DNA of 9,758 nt from an uncultured Verrucomicrobiota bacterium (GCA_937871685.1 CALMOL010000104.1:1-9758); one strand, 5' to 3'. Numbered from the stretch's first letter, positions 1 through 6,593 are shown. The notes: generated from the sequence alone by a model not told the origin. Made by a program: numbers and translations.

Positions 1-231
1 GAGGTCCGTCTTGGGCAGTCCCAGCGCCTCGAAGAACTTCCGCATCTTCTCCGTCTCGGCCGTCCCGCCGGGATTCGGTGGCACGGCGGGGCGGTTGCCC
101 GAGCCGGGGAAGGAATCCACCGGCCGCGCCTTTTCTCCGGGCGCGCCGGCGTTCTCCTTCTTGCGGTTCACGATGTAGCCGACGATCGCCAGAGCGACAA
201 AGAACAGCGCCTTGAGAATCGCGGGGTCCAT
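1..231 (-). CDS. Small single-span membrane protein, 3' end outside window (partial)
   Basis: I do not recognise this gene. The visible part is the first 77 codons, reading from the ATG at 231 down to the window edge without a stop. Residues 1-20 begin MDPAILKALFFVALAIVGYI and form one hydrophobic helix, followed by a basic NRKKE stretch, so the protein is probably anchored with a short N-terminus outside and the rest in the cytoplasm. Residues 30-60 are rich in Gly, Pro and Ala, and residues 61-77 (ETEKMRKFFEALGLPKTDL) look like an amphipathic helix. It lies 167 bp downstream of floA on the same strand, so co-transcription is possible, but an inverted repeat separates the two. The start is supported by the membrane helix beginning right after the ATG and by an all-pyrimidine leader (TTCTTCTCTTCCCC) rather than a Shine-Dalgarno. 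Function unknown. Confidence 0.72.
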   Translation of the reverse strand, partial: MDPAILKALFFVALAIVGYIVNRKKENAGAPGEKARPVDSFPGSGNRPAVPPNPGGTAETEKMRKFFEALGLPKTDL

Positions 232-239
232 GGGGAAGA

Positions 240-397
240 GAAGAACCGAGAGGATGGAAGATGGCAGGGAGCCGGCGAGCGATGGAGGCGGGCTTAGCGC
301 GAGAGGACTTTCTGCCATCCTCCATTGCCCCAGACACCCTGGCTTTCTCGCTTCGTTCGATTCTCCATCCTCTCGGGCTCTTCTCGGTCCTTCTCAG
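240..397. repeat. Imperfect inverted repeat between floA and the small membrane gene
   Basis: The 167-bp spacer is occupied by inverted-repeat sequence. The left element at 247-267 (core CGAGAGGATGGA, then AGATGGCAG) has two complements on the right. Positions 364-375 pair perfectly over 12 bases with 247-258, and 312-325 pairs 13 of 14 with 254-267. Flanking GAAGA/TCTTC stretches extend the outer stem imperfectly. It could act as a terminator or processing hairpin for floA, although no clean U-tract follows, or it may be a degraded member of the repeat type seen in the other spacers. Unlike those, I could not define a clear short repeat unit. Confidence 0.6.
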
Positions 398-398
398 C

Positions 399-1454
399 TC
401 AGCGCCCGGGGCCTTGGATCGAGGTGCCGCCGCCCGCGGCCTGGCCGCCGCCGGGGCCGCCGCCGGCGATGGCGGTGCGCATCTCGGTGTCGGACTGGAG
501 GTTCTTGAGGCGCTGGTAGTCCATGATGCCGAGGTTGCCGTTCATGAAGGCGTGGGCCACGGCGAGCGGCACCTGGGCCTCGGCCTCCACCACGCGGGCG
601 CGCTGCTCGGCCACCTTGGCGATGTTCTCCTGCTCGACGGCCACGGCGGCGGCGCGGCGCACCTCGGCCTTGGCCTGCGCAACGCGCTTGTCGGCCTCGG
701 CCTGCTCGGCTTGGAGCTTGGCGCCGATGTTCTCGCCGATGTCCACGTCGGCGATGTCGATGGAAAGGATGTCGAAGGCCGAGCCGCTATCGAGGCCCTT
801 GGAAAGCACGAGCTTGGAGATGCGGTCGGGGTTTTCGAGCACGTCCTTGTAGGAGTTCGCGGAGCCGATGCTCGTGACGATGCCCTCGCCGACGCGCGCG
901 ATGATGGTCTCCTCGGTGGCGCCGCCGACGAAGCGGTCGAGGTTCGAGCGCACGGTGACGCGGGCGCGGGCGCGCACGCCGATGCCGTCCTTGGCCACGG
1001 CGTCGATGTAGGTCTTGCCGGAGGCGGGGTTGGGGCAATCGATGACCTTCGGGTTGATGGAGGTGCGCACGGCCTCGAGCACGGTCTTGCCGGTGCCCTT
1101 GGTGGCGAGGTCGATGGCGCAGGCGCGGTTGAAGTCGAGGTGGATGTCGGCCTTGGCGGCGTTGATGAGCGCGAGGACGGTGTGCTCGACGGAGCCGCCG
1201 GCCAGGTAGTGGGCCTCGAGCTGGTCGGACGTGAGGTGGATGCCGGCCTTGTGGGCGGTGATGCGGTTGTCCACGATGAGGCCCACGGGCACGCCGCGCA
1301 GGCGCATGGCGAGGAGGTTGAGCACCGAGACCGGCGCGCCGGCCAGGCGGGCGCGCACCCACAGGCCGATGAAGTTGAAGAAGACGCCGAGGATGACGAG
1401 CGCAATGATCGCGGCCACCGCGATCAGGCCGATGGTGAGGACGGAGGAGTTCAT
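399..1454 (-). CDS. floA: Flotillin-like protein FloA
   Basis: This is a bacterial flotillin of the FloA (YqfA/UPF0365) family, a scaffold of ordered membrane microdomains on the cytoplasmic face of the inner membrane. The 351-aa product has a hydrophobic membrane-inserted segment (residues about 5-30), a PHB/SPFH domain to about 210, and an Ala/Glu-rich coiled-coil region at about 245-300. Family-typical stretches are visible: EETIIARVGEGIVTSIGSAN at 181-200, LDSGSAFDILSIDIADVDIG at 221-240 and a C-terminal GNLGIMDYQRLKN. Compared with Bacillus FloA (about 331 aa, from memory) it has a Gly/Pro/Ala tail at 331-351. I chose the ATG at 1454 because the membrane segment starts there; a start at 1508 would add 18 polar residues with no family likeness. 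The NfeD-type partner often encoded just upstream is absent here: the upstream neighbour is the divergent uxs. The start is preceded by TCTCCCCCCTCC rather than a Shine-Dalgarno. Confidence 0.97.
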   Translation of the reverse strand: MNSSVLTIGLIAVAAIIALVILGVFFNFIGLWVRARLAGAPVSVLNLLAMRLRGVPVGLIVDNRITAHKAGIHLTSDQLEAHYLAGGSVEHTVLALINAAKADIHLDFNRACAIDLATKGTGKTVLEAVRTSINPKVIDCPNPASGKTYIDAVAKDGIGVRARARVTVRSNLDRFVGGATEETIIARVGEGIVTSIGSANSYKDVLENPDRISKLVLSKGLDSGSAFDILSIDIADVDIGENIGAKLQAEQAEADKRVAQAKAEVRRAAAVAVEQENIAKVAEQRARVVEAEAQVPLAVAHAFMNGNLGIMDYQRLKNLQSDTEMRTAIAGGGPGGGQAAGGGTSIQGPGR

Positions 1455-1577
1455 TCTGGAGGGGGGAGACGGGGGACGCTCGCCGCGGGGGCAGGCGCGG
1501 GCGAGCAAATTGTGCGTCCCGCGCCACGCCGACAGAGCCCCGGCGGAAGTCGTTTTCCTCGCGGCTTGCCGGGAGCG

Positions 1578-1655
1578 ACCACGAAGGACACGAAGAGCAC
1601 GGAGAAAAATTCAGCGAACCCTGTTCTCCTTCGTGCTCCTCGTGTCCCTCGTGGT
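1578..1655. repeat. Inverted repeat with 9-nt units in the floA/uxs divergent spacer
   Basis: The left arm 1578-1600 and right arm 1633-1655 are complementary at 21 of 23 positions. After a 3-base bulge (1630-1632) the stem continues with GGAGAA (1601-1606) against TTCTCC (1624-1629), leaving a 17-nt loop. The left arm reads as three 9-nt units, ACCACGAAG, GACACGAAG and AGCACGGAG. Both mismatches are A opposite C on the plus strand, which would be G-U wobbles in a minus-strand transcript. The repeat lies in the only divergent spacer (1455-1729, 275 bp), so it cannot be a simple gene-end terminator. The rest of that spacer is GC-rich and I could not identify convincing -35/-10 elements for either gene. 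Confidence 0.88.
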
Positions 1656-1729
1656 GAAACCTCGGACTCACGCCGAAGGCTGATTCTCCGCTGGAATGCT
1701 CCGCCGGGCCGCCTACCAGTCCCCGGCCT

Positions 1730-2737
1730 ATGTCCGAGCCTTCCCTTTTCCCGCGCGACGTCGTCGAGCAAGGCCCCGTTTCCGTCGTCACCGGCGGCTC
1801 GGGCTTCCTCGGCTCGCACCTCACCGACCGCCTGCTCAAGGAGGGCCACTCCGTGATCGCGGTGGACAATCTCGTCACCGGCAACACGCGCAACATCGGC
1901 CACCTCGCCGGCAATGCGCGCTATCGCTTCGTGAAGCACGACGTGTCGCAGCACATCTTCCTGCCGGGCAAGGTGGACTACGTGTGGCACTTCGCCTCGC
2001 CGGCCTCGCCGATCGATTACCTGGAACTGCCCATCCCCACGCTGAAGGTCGGCGCGCTGGGCACGCACAACTCGCTCGGCCTCGCCAAGGCGAAGGGAGC
2101 CAAATATTTGCTCGCCTCCACCTCCGAATGCTACGGCGACCCGCTGATCCATCCGCAGCGCGAGGATTACTGGGGCAACGTGAACCCCATCGGGCCGCGC
2201 GGCTGCTACGACGAGGCCAAGCGCTTCGCCGAGGCGATGACGATGGCCTACCATCGTTACCACAAGATGGACACGAAGATCGTGCGCATCTTCAACACCT
2301 ATGGCCCGCGCATGCGCCTGCGCGACGGCCGCGTGGTGCCGGCCTTCATCGGCCAGGCGCTCACCGGCCGGCCGCTCACGGTCTTCGGCGATGGGCGCCA
2401 GACGCGCTCGTTCTGCTACGTGAGCGACCTGATCGACGGCATCTTCCGCCTCTCGCAGTCGAACTTCCATGAGCCGGTGAACGTGGGGAACCCGCACGAG
2501 ATGACGATCCTGGAGTTCGGCCAGCACGTGCAGCGCATCACGGAAACCAAGTCCGAGATCGAGTTCCGCGCGCTGCCGCAAGACGACCCCAAGGTGCGCC
2601 AGCCGGACATTTCCCGCGCCAAGGCCCTGCTCGGCTGGGAGCCGAAAGTGCCCTTCGCCGAGGGCATCGTGGACACCATCGAGTATTTCCGCGGGCAGGA
2701 AGACCAGCTCGCCGCCTTCGCCCAGGCGGAGCGATAA
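1730..2737 (+). CDS. uxs: UDP-glucuronate decarboxylase (UDP-xylose synthase), SDR family
   Basis: The 335-aa product is an extended short-chain dehydrogenase that converts UDP-glucuronate to UDP-xylose with bound NAD+, supplying xylose for envelope or extracellular polysaccharide. The Rossmann motif GGSGFLG is at residues 22-28, with acidic D46 at the end of the second strand for the adenosine ribose. Hallmarks of UXS rather than a general epimerase are HFASPASPIDYLELPIPTLK (87-106), STSECYGDP (130-138), YWGNVNPIGPRGCYDEAKR (147-165) and RIFNTYGPRM. Catalytic residues by family analogy are S132, E133, Y160 and K164. Length is normal (about 310-345 aa). The ATG at 1730 leaves about 16 residues before the first beta strand. 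No Shine-Dalgarno is visible. The next gene on the same strand is 139 bp away across an inverted repeat and a possible terminator, so co-transcription with the pilus genes is uncertain. Confidence 0.95.
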   Translation: MSEPSLFPRDVVEQGPVSVVTGGSGFLGSHLTDRLLKEGHSVIAVDNLVTGNTRNIGHLAGNARYRFVKHDVSQHIFLPGKVDYVWHFASPASPIDYLELPIPTLKVGALGTHNSLGLAKAKGAKYLLASTSECYGDPLIHPQREDYWGNVNPIGPRGCYDEAKRFAEAMTMAYHRYHKMDTKIVRIFNTYGPRMRLRDGRVVPAFIGQALTGRPLTVFGDGRQTRSFCYVSDLIDGIFRLSQSNFHEPVNVGNPHEMTILEFGQHVQRITETKSEIEFRALPQDDPKVRQPDISRAKALLGWEPKVPFAEGIVDTIEYFRGQEDQLAAFAQAER

Positions 2738-2743
2738 AACTTA

Positions 2744-2860
2744 GCCACGGAGGCACGGAGATCACGGAGGAGAAAACGGGTCCCGGCTGCTTCCTCCTGC
2801 CGCGCCGCGGTTTTTTGCTTCCCTTTTGGTCTATCTCCGTGTTCTCCGTGTCTCCGTGGC
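2744..2860. repeat. Inverted repeat with CACGGA-type 8-9-nt units after uxs
   Basis: The left arm 2744-2770 and right arm 2834-2860 are complementary at 24 of 27 positions. Each arm contains three copies of CACGGAG-like units spaced 8 and 9 nt apart. The left arm starts 6 bp after the uxs stop, and the right arm ends 16 bp before the ATG of the next gene, so the repeat fills the spacer. The 63-nt loop carries a possible small terminator. In RNA it would form a long stem just downstream of uxs. Confidence 0.9.
2800..2816 (+). terminator. Possible weak intrinsic terminator after uxs
   Basis: CCGC (2800-2803) and GCGG (2807-2810) can form a 4-bp GC stem with a 3-nt loop, followed directly by six T residues (2811-2816). 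The stem is short and it lies within the loop of the larger inverted repeat, so it may compete with that structure. It is the best candidate for separating uxs from the downstream genes, but the support is slight. Confidence 0.35.
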
Positions 2861-2876
2861 AAAACTCTTTCCGCCC

Positions 2877-3443
2877 ATGAAGTTCCTGCGCTTCTTATTC
2901 CTCCTTCTCCTTCCTCTCGGGGCCTCCGCGCAGCAGGCGGGGGACTTCCTCATCAAGAAGGTCGCGCCGGCCGTGATCCGCACGCCGGAATACACCTTTA
3001 ACGGGGACCCGCGCCGCTTTACTCAGGGCCAGTGGCTGGAGGTCGAGACGGAGTTTTCCGCGCGCCCGGAGGTCACCCCGGAGCTGACCCTGCGCTACTA
3101 CATCCTCTTCGCCGGCACGCTGCTCACCGGCGAGGTCACGCACGTGAACATTCCCTCCGGCCAGAGCCTGTTCTCGGTGATGTATGTGTCGCCCCGCTCG
3201 CTCGCGCGCTTCCTCGGCGGCAAGCCCCTCACCGCCAACGCCATCGAGAACATCGCCGTGCAGATCGTGCGCCCCGGCGTGGCCCAGCCGCTCGCCGAGT
3301 TCGTGCTCAAGCAGGGCCCGCGCGGCGCGGCGCCTTGGTGGACCACGCTCCAGCAGACGCCCGGCTACGTGCTCAACAAGAACGAGACGCCCTTCGCGCC
3401 GCTCTACTGGGATCGCTACGAGGCCATCAAGGTAGCGAAATGA
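2877..3443 (+). CDS. Secreted protein in the pilus cluster, positional equivalent of Amuc_1102
   Basis: The 188-aa product starts with a clear Sec signal peptide: MKFLRFLFLLLLPLGASA, probable cleavage after A18, then QQAGDFL. The mature part looks mostly beta: EVETEFSARPEVTPELTLRY at 55-74, followed by alternating hydrophobic strands (YYILFAGTLLTGEVTHVNI) and a C-terminal segment with aromatics (PWWTTL 153-158, PLYWDRYEAIKVAK 175-188). This is compatible with a small beta-sandwich. I did not recognise the family from sequence alone. The assignment to the Amuc_1102 type rests on its place immediately before a PilM-like gene and an Amuc_1100-like gene, as in Akkermansia, plus its size and secretion signal. 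Cellular place is periplasm or envelope. I chose the ATG at 2877 over an in-frame one at 2826 because the signal peptide starts there and the upstream part is inverted-repeat sequence. The leader is C/T-rich (CTCTTTCCGCCC). Confidence 0.85.
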   Translation: MKFLRFLFLLLLPLGASAQQAGDFLIKKVAPAVIRTPEYTFNGDPRRFTQGQWLEVETEFSARPEVTPELTLRYYILFAGTLLTGEVTHVNIPSGQSLFSVMYVSPRSLARFLGGKPLTANAIENIAVQIVRPGVAQPLAEFVLKQGPRGAAPWWTTLQQTPGYVLNKNETPFAPLYWDRYEAIKVAK

Positions 3444-3583
3444 AAAACTCGAAGCTCGAAGTTCGAAACTCGAAACAAGCGCCGAAAGCATGAAGCTCCC
3501 GAAAGCACCGAGAACGCCGCCCTTGCGCTTCGAGACTTTCTGACCTTTTCGGAGCTTGTTTCGAACTTCGAGCTTCGAGTTTT
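3444..3583. repeat. Inverted repeat of TCGAA-type heptamers between pilus genes
   Basis: Positions 3444-3468 and 3559-3583 are perfectly complementary over 25 bases. The left arm is made of 7-nt units CTCGAAG, CTCGAAG, TTCGAAA, CTCGAAA (3448-3475). The right arm has only three. Beyond the extra unit, complementarity resumes (CAAGC, then CCGAAA at 3482-3487 opposite TTTCGG), so the arms differ by exactly one heptamer. The left arm begins at the base following the stop codon, and the right arm ends 11 bp before the next ATG. Transcribed, it would form a strong stem with a roughly 90-nt loop between two genes of the same cluster. Confidence 0.93.
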
Positions 3584-3594
3584 CCCCCTTCCCC

Positions 3595-5403
3595 ATGGCC
3601 GCCGCTCCGATCCTCGTCCTGAGCCTTGGGACCCAGTCCCTCGCCCTTGGCGAATTCACCCGCGGGAGCGATGGCGCCCTCACGCTGCGCCGCTACCGAA
3701 GGCAGGAGATCCTCGCGGACCCGGCCGCCGACGACAAGCGCCTGCCGCAGGTGCGCCTCGCGTTGCGGGAGCTGCGCGATGCCCTCCAGGTCAAGTCCGG
3801 CGCGCCGCTCTCCTACGCGCTGAGCGGGCAGATGCTCTTCACGCGGTTCGTGAAGGTGCCCGGCGCCGCGCCCGAGCGCCTCGCCGAGATGGCCGGCTTC
3901 GAGGTGCAGCAGAATGTCCCCGTCGCCATCGATGAGATCGTGTGGGACTGGCAGGTCGTGGTGCCCAAGGACGCCGCGGGGGACGAGCAGGCCGAGCTCA
4001 TTCTTGTTGCCGCCAAGGCGGACGCGCTGGAGGAGTTGACCGACGCCGTGGAGGACGCCGGCTTCCGCCCGCAGGTGGTGGACGCGGCGCCCATGGCCCT
4101 CTACAACGCCTTCCGCTACAACTACCCCGGCCTGCCCGGCTGCTCGCTTCTCGTGGACGTGGGCGCGCGCAACACGAACCTCATCTTCGTCGAGCCCGGC
4201 CGCGTCTTCGCTCGCTCCGTGCCCACCGGCGGCACCAAGGTCACCGAGGCGCTGGCCAAGGAGTTCGGCGAGGCCTTCCCCGCCGCTGAGAACCGCAAGA
4301 AGGCCGGTGCCTACATCGCGCTCGGCGGCGCTTACGCCGAGGACAAGGACCCCGAGATCGCCCGCGCTTCCAAGGTGATCCGCAACGCCATGACCCGCCT
4401 CCACGCGGAGATCACGCGCAACGTGAATTCCTACCGCGCCCAGCAGGGCGGCGCCGCGCCCAACCGCATCTACCTGTGCGGTGGCGGCGTGAACCTCGGC
4501 TTCGCCCGCGAGTTCTTCGGCGAGAAATTCAACGTGCCAGTGGATTTTCTGAACCCCTTCCGCAACGTCGCCGTCGCCCCCTCGGCCGACCTCAAGCGCG
4601 CCGGCCGCGACGCCCACGCGCGGGGAGAGCTCGTCGGCCGCGCGTGGCGCTCCGCGACGCATTGCCCGATGGAGCTGAACCTCCCGCCGTCCTCCGTGGT
4701 GCGCGCCCGGCGCGACGCCCGCCGACGGCCCGCGCTCGCCCTGGCCGGCGCGTGCGTGCTCCTCGCGCTCGGCGGCTGGTGGTTCCAGCTCCACCGCGCG
4801 GCCGACCTCAAGCAGGGCGCCCTCGTGCAGGTCGAGGAACGCGTGAAGGAAATGCAGGGCGTCGAGGCCCAGATGAAGAAGTCGCGCGCCGACCTCGCCG
4901 CGCTCCAGGCCCAGGCGGCGCCGCTGCTCGGCGTGGCGAATGACCGCGAGTGGTGGCCCAAGGTCATCGCCGAGCTAAACGCGCGCCTGCCCGAGAACTT
5001 CCTGTGGATCACCGCGCTCGAGCCCACGCGCGGCGGCGCGCCGCTCGACTTCGCCAAGCCGGATGCGCCGCTCGCCGCCGTGGCCGGCGCTTCGACAGGA
5101 AACGCTCCCGGCGCACCCGTTGCCTCTCCTTCCCCTTCGCGGCCCCCGCAAGGCAGCAAGGCGCCTGCGCCCGCTGGCCCGGTGATCGACGGCCTGCGCG
5201 TGCGCGGCCTCTACCTCGTGAACCCGGCGCAGGACCGCGTGATCGTGGACTACGTGCAGGCCCTGGCGAAGTCGCCGCTCTTCGACCTCGACCTCAACAA
5301 CCAGGCCGCCATCATCACCAAGCGCGCTCCGCAAAACGCCACCGACTGGGCCTTCGAATACGAGCTTCAGCTCAAGCTCAGAAACCCGCTGCCGACACCG
5401 TGA
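3595..5403 (+). CDS. pilM: PilM-PilN fusion, type IV pilus/GspL-like assembly platform protein (Amuc_1101 position)
   Basis: The 602-aa product joins two normally separate pilus proteins. Residues 1-350 are a PilM/FtsA-like actin fold: ILVLSLGTQSLALGEF (6-21) as the first phosphate loop, SGQMLFTRFVKVPG with the PilM-like inter-domain region, LVDVGARNTNL with D188 and G190 as the second phosphate loop, and YLCGGGVNL (293-301) as the adenosine site. From M359, MELNLPPSS resembles the conserved N-terminus of PilN, followed by a basic patch, a membrane helix at about 379-399 (ALALAGACVLLALGGWWF), a coiled coil to about 445, and a periplasmic domain with a Pro/Ala-rich insert near 500-525. The ending is compatible with a PilN/GspL ferredoxin-like fold. 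The architecture matches GspL of type II secretion. It should couple cytoplasmic ATPase partners to the periplasmic alignment complex. I chose the ATG at 3595 (leader TTTTCCCCCTTCCCC) because the in-frame start at 3556 lies inside the repeat arm. Confidence 0.92.
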   Translation: MAAAPILVLSLGTQSLALGEFTRGSDGALTLRRYRRQEILADPAADDKRLPQVRLALRELRDALQVKSGAPLSYALSGQMLFTRFVKVPGAAPERLAEMAGFEVQQNVPVAIDEIVWDWQVVVPKDAAGDEQAELILVAAKADALEELTDAVEDAGFRPQVVDAAPMALYNAFRYNYPGLPGCSLLVDVGARNTNLIFVEPGRVFARSVPTGGTKVTEALAKEFGEAFPAAENRKKAGAYIALGGAYAEDKDPEIARASKVIRNAMTRLHAEITRNVNSYRAQQGGAAPNRIYLCGGGVNLGFAREFFGEKFNVPVDFLNPFRNVAVAPSADLKRAGRDAHARGELVGRAWRSATHCPMELNLPPSSVVRARRDARRRPALALAGACVLLALGGWWFQLHRAADLKQGALVQVEERVKEMQGVEAQMKKSRADLAALQAQAAPLLGVANDREWWPKVIAELNARLPENFLWITALEPTRGGAPLDFAKPDAPLAAVAGASTGNAPGAPVASPSPSRPPQGSKAPAPAGPVIDGLRVRGLYLVNPAQDRVIVDYVQALAKSPLFDLDLNNQAAIITKRAPQNATDWAFEYELQLKLRNPLPTP

Positions 5404-5420
5404 CCATGCGAGGCAAATTT

Positions 5421-5572
5421 AGACAGGATTACAGGATTACAGGATTAACCGGATTGCCTGAGGAAAGACTTTGGTTGCTTCCCAAGATCGCTGTCGCCCT
5501 CGGCTTGAGGATGGGCAGAGCTGCTCCCGCGCCTTCCAGTCCTGGTAATCCTATAATCCTGTAATCCTGTCT
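5421..5572. repeat. Inverted repeat of ACAGGATT octamers between pilus genes
   Basis: The left arm contains three exact tandem octamers ACAGGATT (5423-5446). Positions 5421-5447 pair with 5546-5572 at 26 of 27 positions, and the likeness continues weakly to about 5455 and 5539. The intervening stretch of about 98 nt shows no gene. It separates the PilM-PilN gene from the Amuc_1100-like gene by 206 bp, which is long for an operon-internal gap. Open frames reading through the arms are a by-product of the octamers and not genes. Confidence 0.92.
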
Positions 5573-5609
5573 CCCTTCTTCCTCTCGGGAAGACAGACGC
5601 TCGCCTTCC

Positions 5610-6593
5610 ATGAACTGGCTCCGCGCCAATCCTTTCCTTGTCGGCCTGATCGCCATCGTCGTGGTCGGCGCGGGCGTGCTGACCTGGCTGATTGTCGGTG
5701 AGTCCGGTCGCCTCGCCGAGGTGGACGAACGGTGGATGCAGCAGGAGTCCGAGTTCAAGCGCCTCGCCGCGCTCCAGCCCTTTCCCGAGCCGGCGAACAT
5801 CGGCCGGCTCGACGAGCAGCGGAAATCCTACGAGGCGTCGCTGCGCGCGCTGCGCGGGCAGTTCGCCGCCTATGAGGGAGCGGACGAGCGGCTGGACCCG
5901 AGCGGCTTCCAGGACCGCCTGCGCCGCGAGGTGGACAACGTGAAGGCGCGCGCCCGGCAAGCCGGCGTGCGGCTCGACGACAAGTTCTATCTCGGCTTCG
6001 AGCCTTACCAGAACGCCCTGCCGCGCGAGTCCGCGGTGCCGTTGCTCGCTCGGGAGCTGGGGACGCTCCAGCGAGCGTCCCTCGCATTGATCGAGGCCGG
6101 CGTGGAATCCTTCGCCATTCAGCGCGCCCCCACGCCCGAGGAAGCCGGCCCGGCTGCCCCTGCGCCGGCCGCGCCAACCGCGTCCACGCCCGCGCGCAAG
6201 ACCGCCGTGGCCGGCGCCGACTTGGTGAGCCGGCTGCCCTTCAATCTGGCCATCGCCGGCGGCGAGGGTGCGATGCGCCGCGCGATCGCGAAGCTGATGG
6301 AGCAGCGCCCCTTGCTCGTGATCCGCGCCCTGCGCGTGCGCAACGAGAAGGAAAAGGGCCCCGCCCGCCTCACCGCCGAGCAGTTGCGCAAGGCCGCCGA
6401 CGCCGCCGGCGGCACGGGCGAGGCCGCTGCTGCTTCCGCGCCGGCAGTGGTCGCCGCGCCGCCTCCGGCGGCGCCCGCCGTCGTGCCCGTGGACACCGTG
6501 CTCCGCTCCGTGGTCGGCGCCGAGCGTGTCGAAGCTTTGCTGCGCGTGGAGCTGGTCAAGTTCAGCGCCCCGCTGGAGCCGACGCGGCCGTAG
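5610..6593 (+). CDS. Amuc_1100-family pilus-associated membrane protein
   Basis: The 327-aa product has a short N-terminus (MNWLRANPF), one membrane helix at about 9-29, a coiled coil at 31-85, then a periplasmic region interrupted by Ala/Pro-rich linkers at 175-197 and 262-293. It matches my memory of Akkermansia Amuc_1100 (about 317 aa) along its length: GFQDRLRREVDNVKARARQA (99-118), YLGFEPYQ (127-134), the block LPFNLAIAGGEGAMRRAIAK (209-228), LVIRALRVRNEKEKG (236-250) and VLRSVVGAERVEALLRVELV (297-316). The order membrane helix, coiled coil, paired alpha/beta modules recalls PilO/GspM, suggesting it caps the PilM-PilN platform. In Akkermansia the family member is known for TLR2 signalling; nothing here shows such a role. 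It is the last gene of the cluster. The leader CGCTCGCCTTCC precedes the ATG. Confidence 0.88.
   Translation: MNWLRANPFLVGLIAIVVVGAGVLTWLIVGESGRLAEVDERWMQQESEFKRLAALQPFPEPANIGRLDEQRKSYEASLRALRGQFAAYEGADERLDPSGFQDRLRREVDNVKARARQAGVRLDDKFYLGFEPYQNALPRESAVPLLARELGTLQRASLALIEAGVESFAIQRAPTPEEAGPAAPAPAAPTASTPARKTAVAGADLVSRLPFNLAIAGGEGAMRRAIAKLMEQRPLLVIRALRVRNEKEKGPARLTAEQLRKAADAAGGTGEAAAASAPAVVAAPPPAAPAVVPVDTVLRSVVGAERVEALLRVELVKFSAPLEPTRP

Noticed and set aside
261..1856. 531-codon plus-strand open frame antisense to floA
   Set aside because: It is opposite the unmistakable FloA frame; its Gly/Val/His/Asp-rich repeats are the complement of FloA codons, and its ends are in repeat DNA.
787..1914. 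Long minus-strand open frame across floA, the divergent spacer and the uxs start
   Set aside because: It overlaps two well-recognised genes in other frames, runs through the inverted repeat, and its Arg/His/Pro-rich composition is typical of a GC-rich shadow frame.
3427..4794. 455-codon minus-strand open frame opposite the PilM-PilN gene
   Set aside because: It is antisense to a gene with clear domain motifs, and shows no recognisable protein pattern beyond Gly/Ala/His/Glu-rich antisense composition.
5406..5564. Small coding sequence starting at the ATG just after the PilM-PilN stop
   Set aside because: Its codons are largely the ACAGGATT octamers and their complement; open frames through these repeats are accidental.
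3444..5572. Tandem short repeats as a CRISPR array
   Set aside because: Units are 7-9 nt, contiguous without spacers, and arranged as inverted arms; no cas gene is present.
240..5572. Inverted repeats as ends of insertion sequences or miniature transposons
   Set aside because: No transposase, no target-site duplications that I could see, and the arm sequences differ from spacer to spacer.
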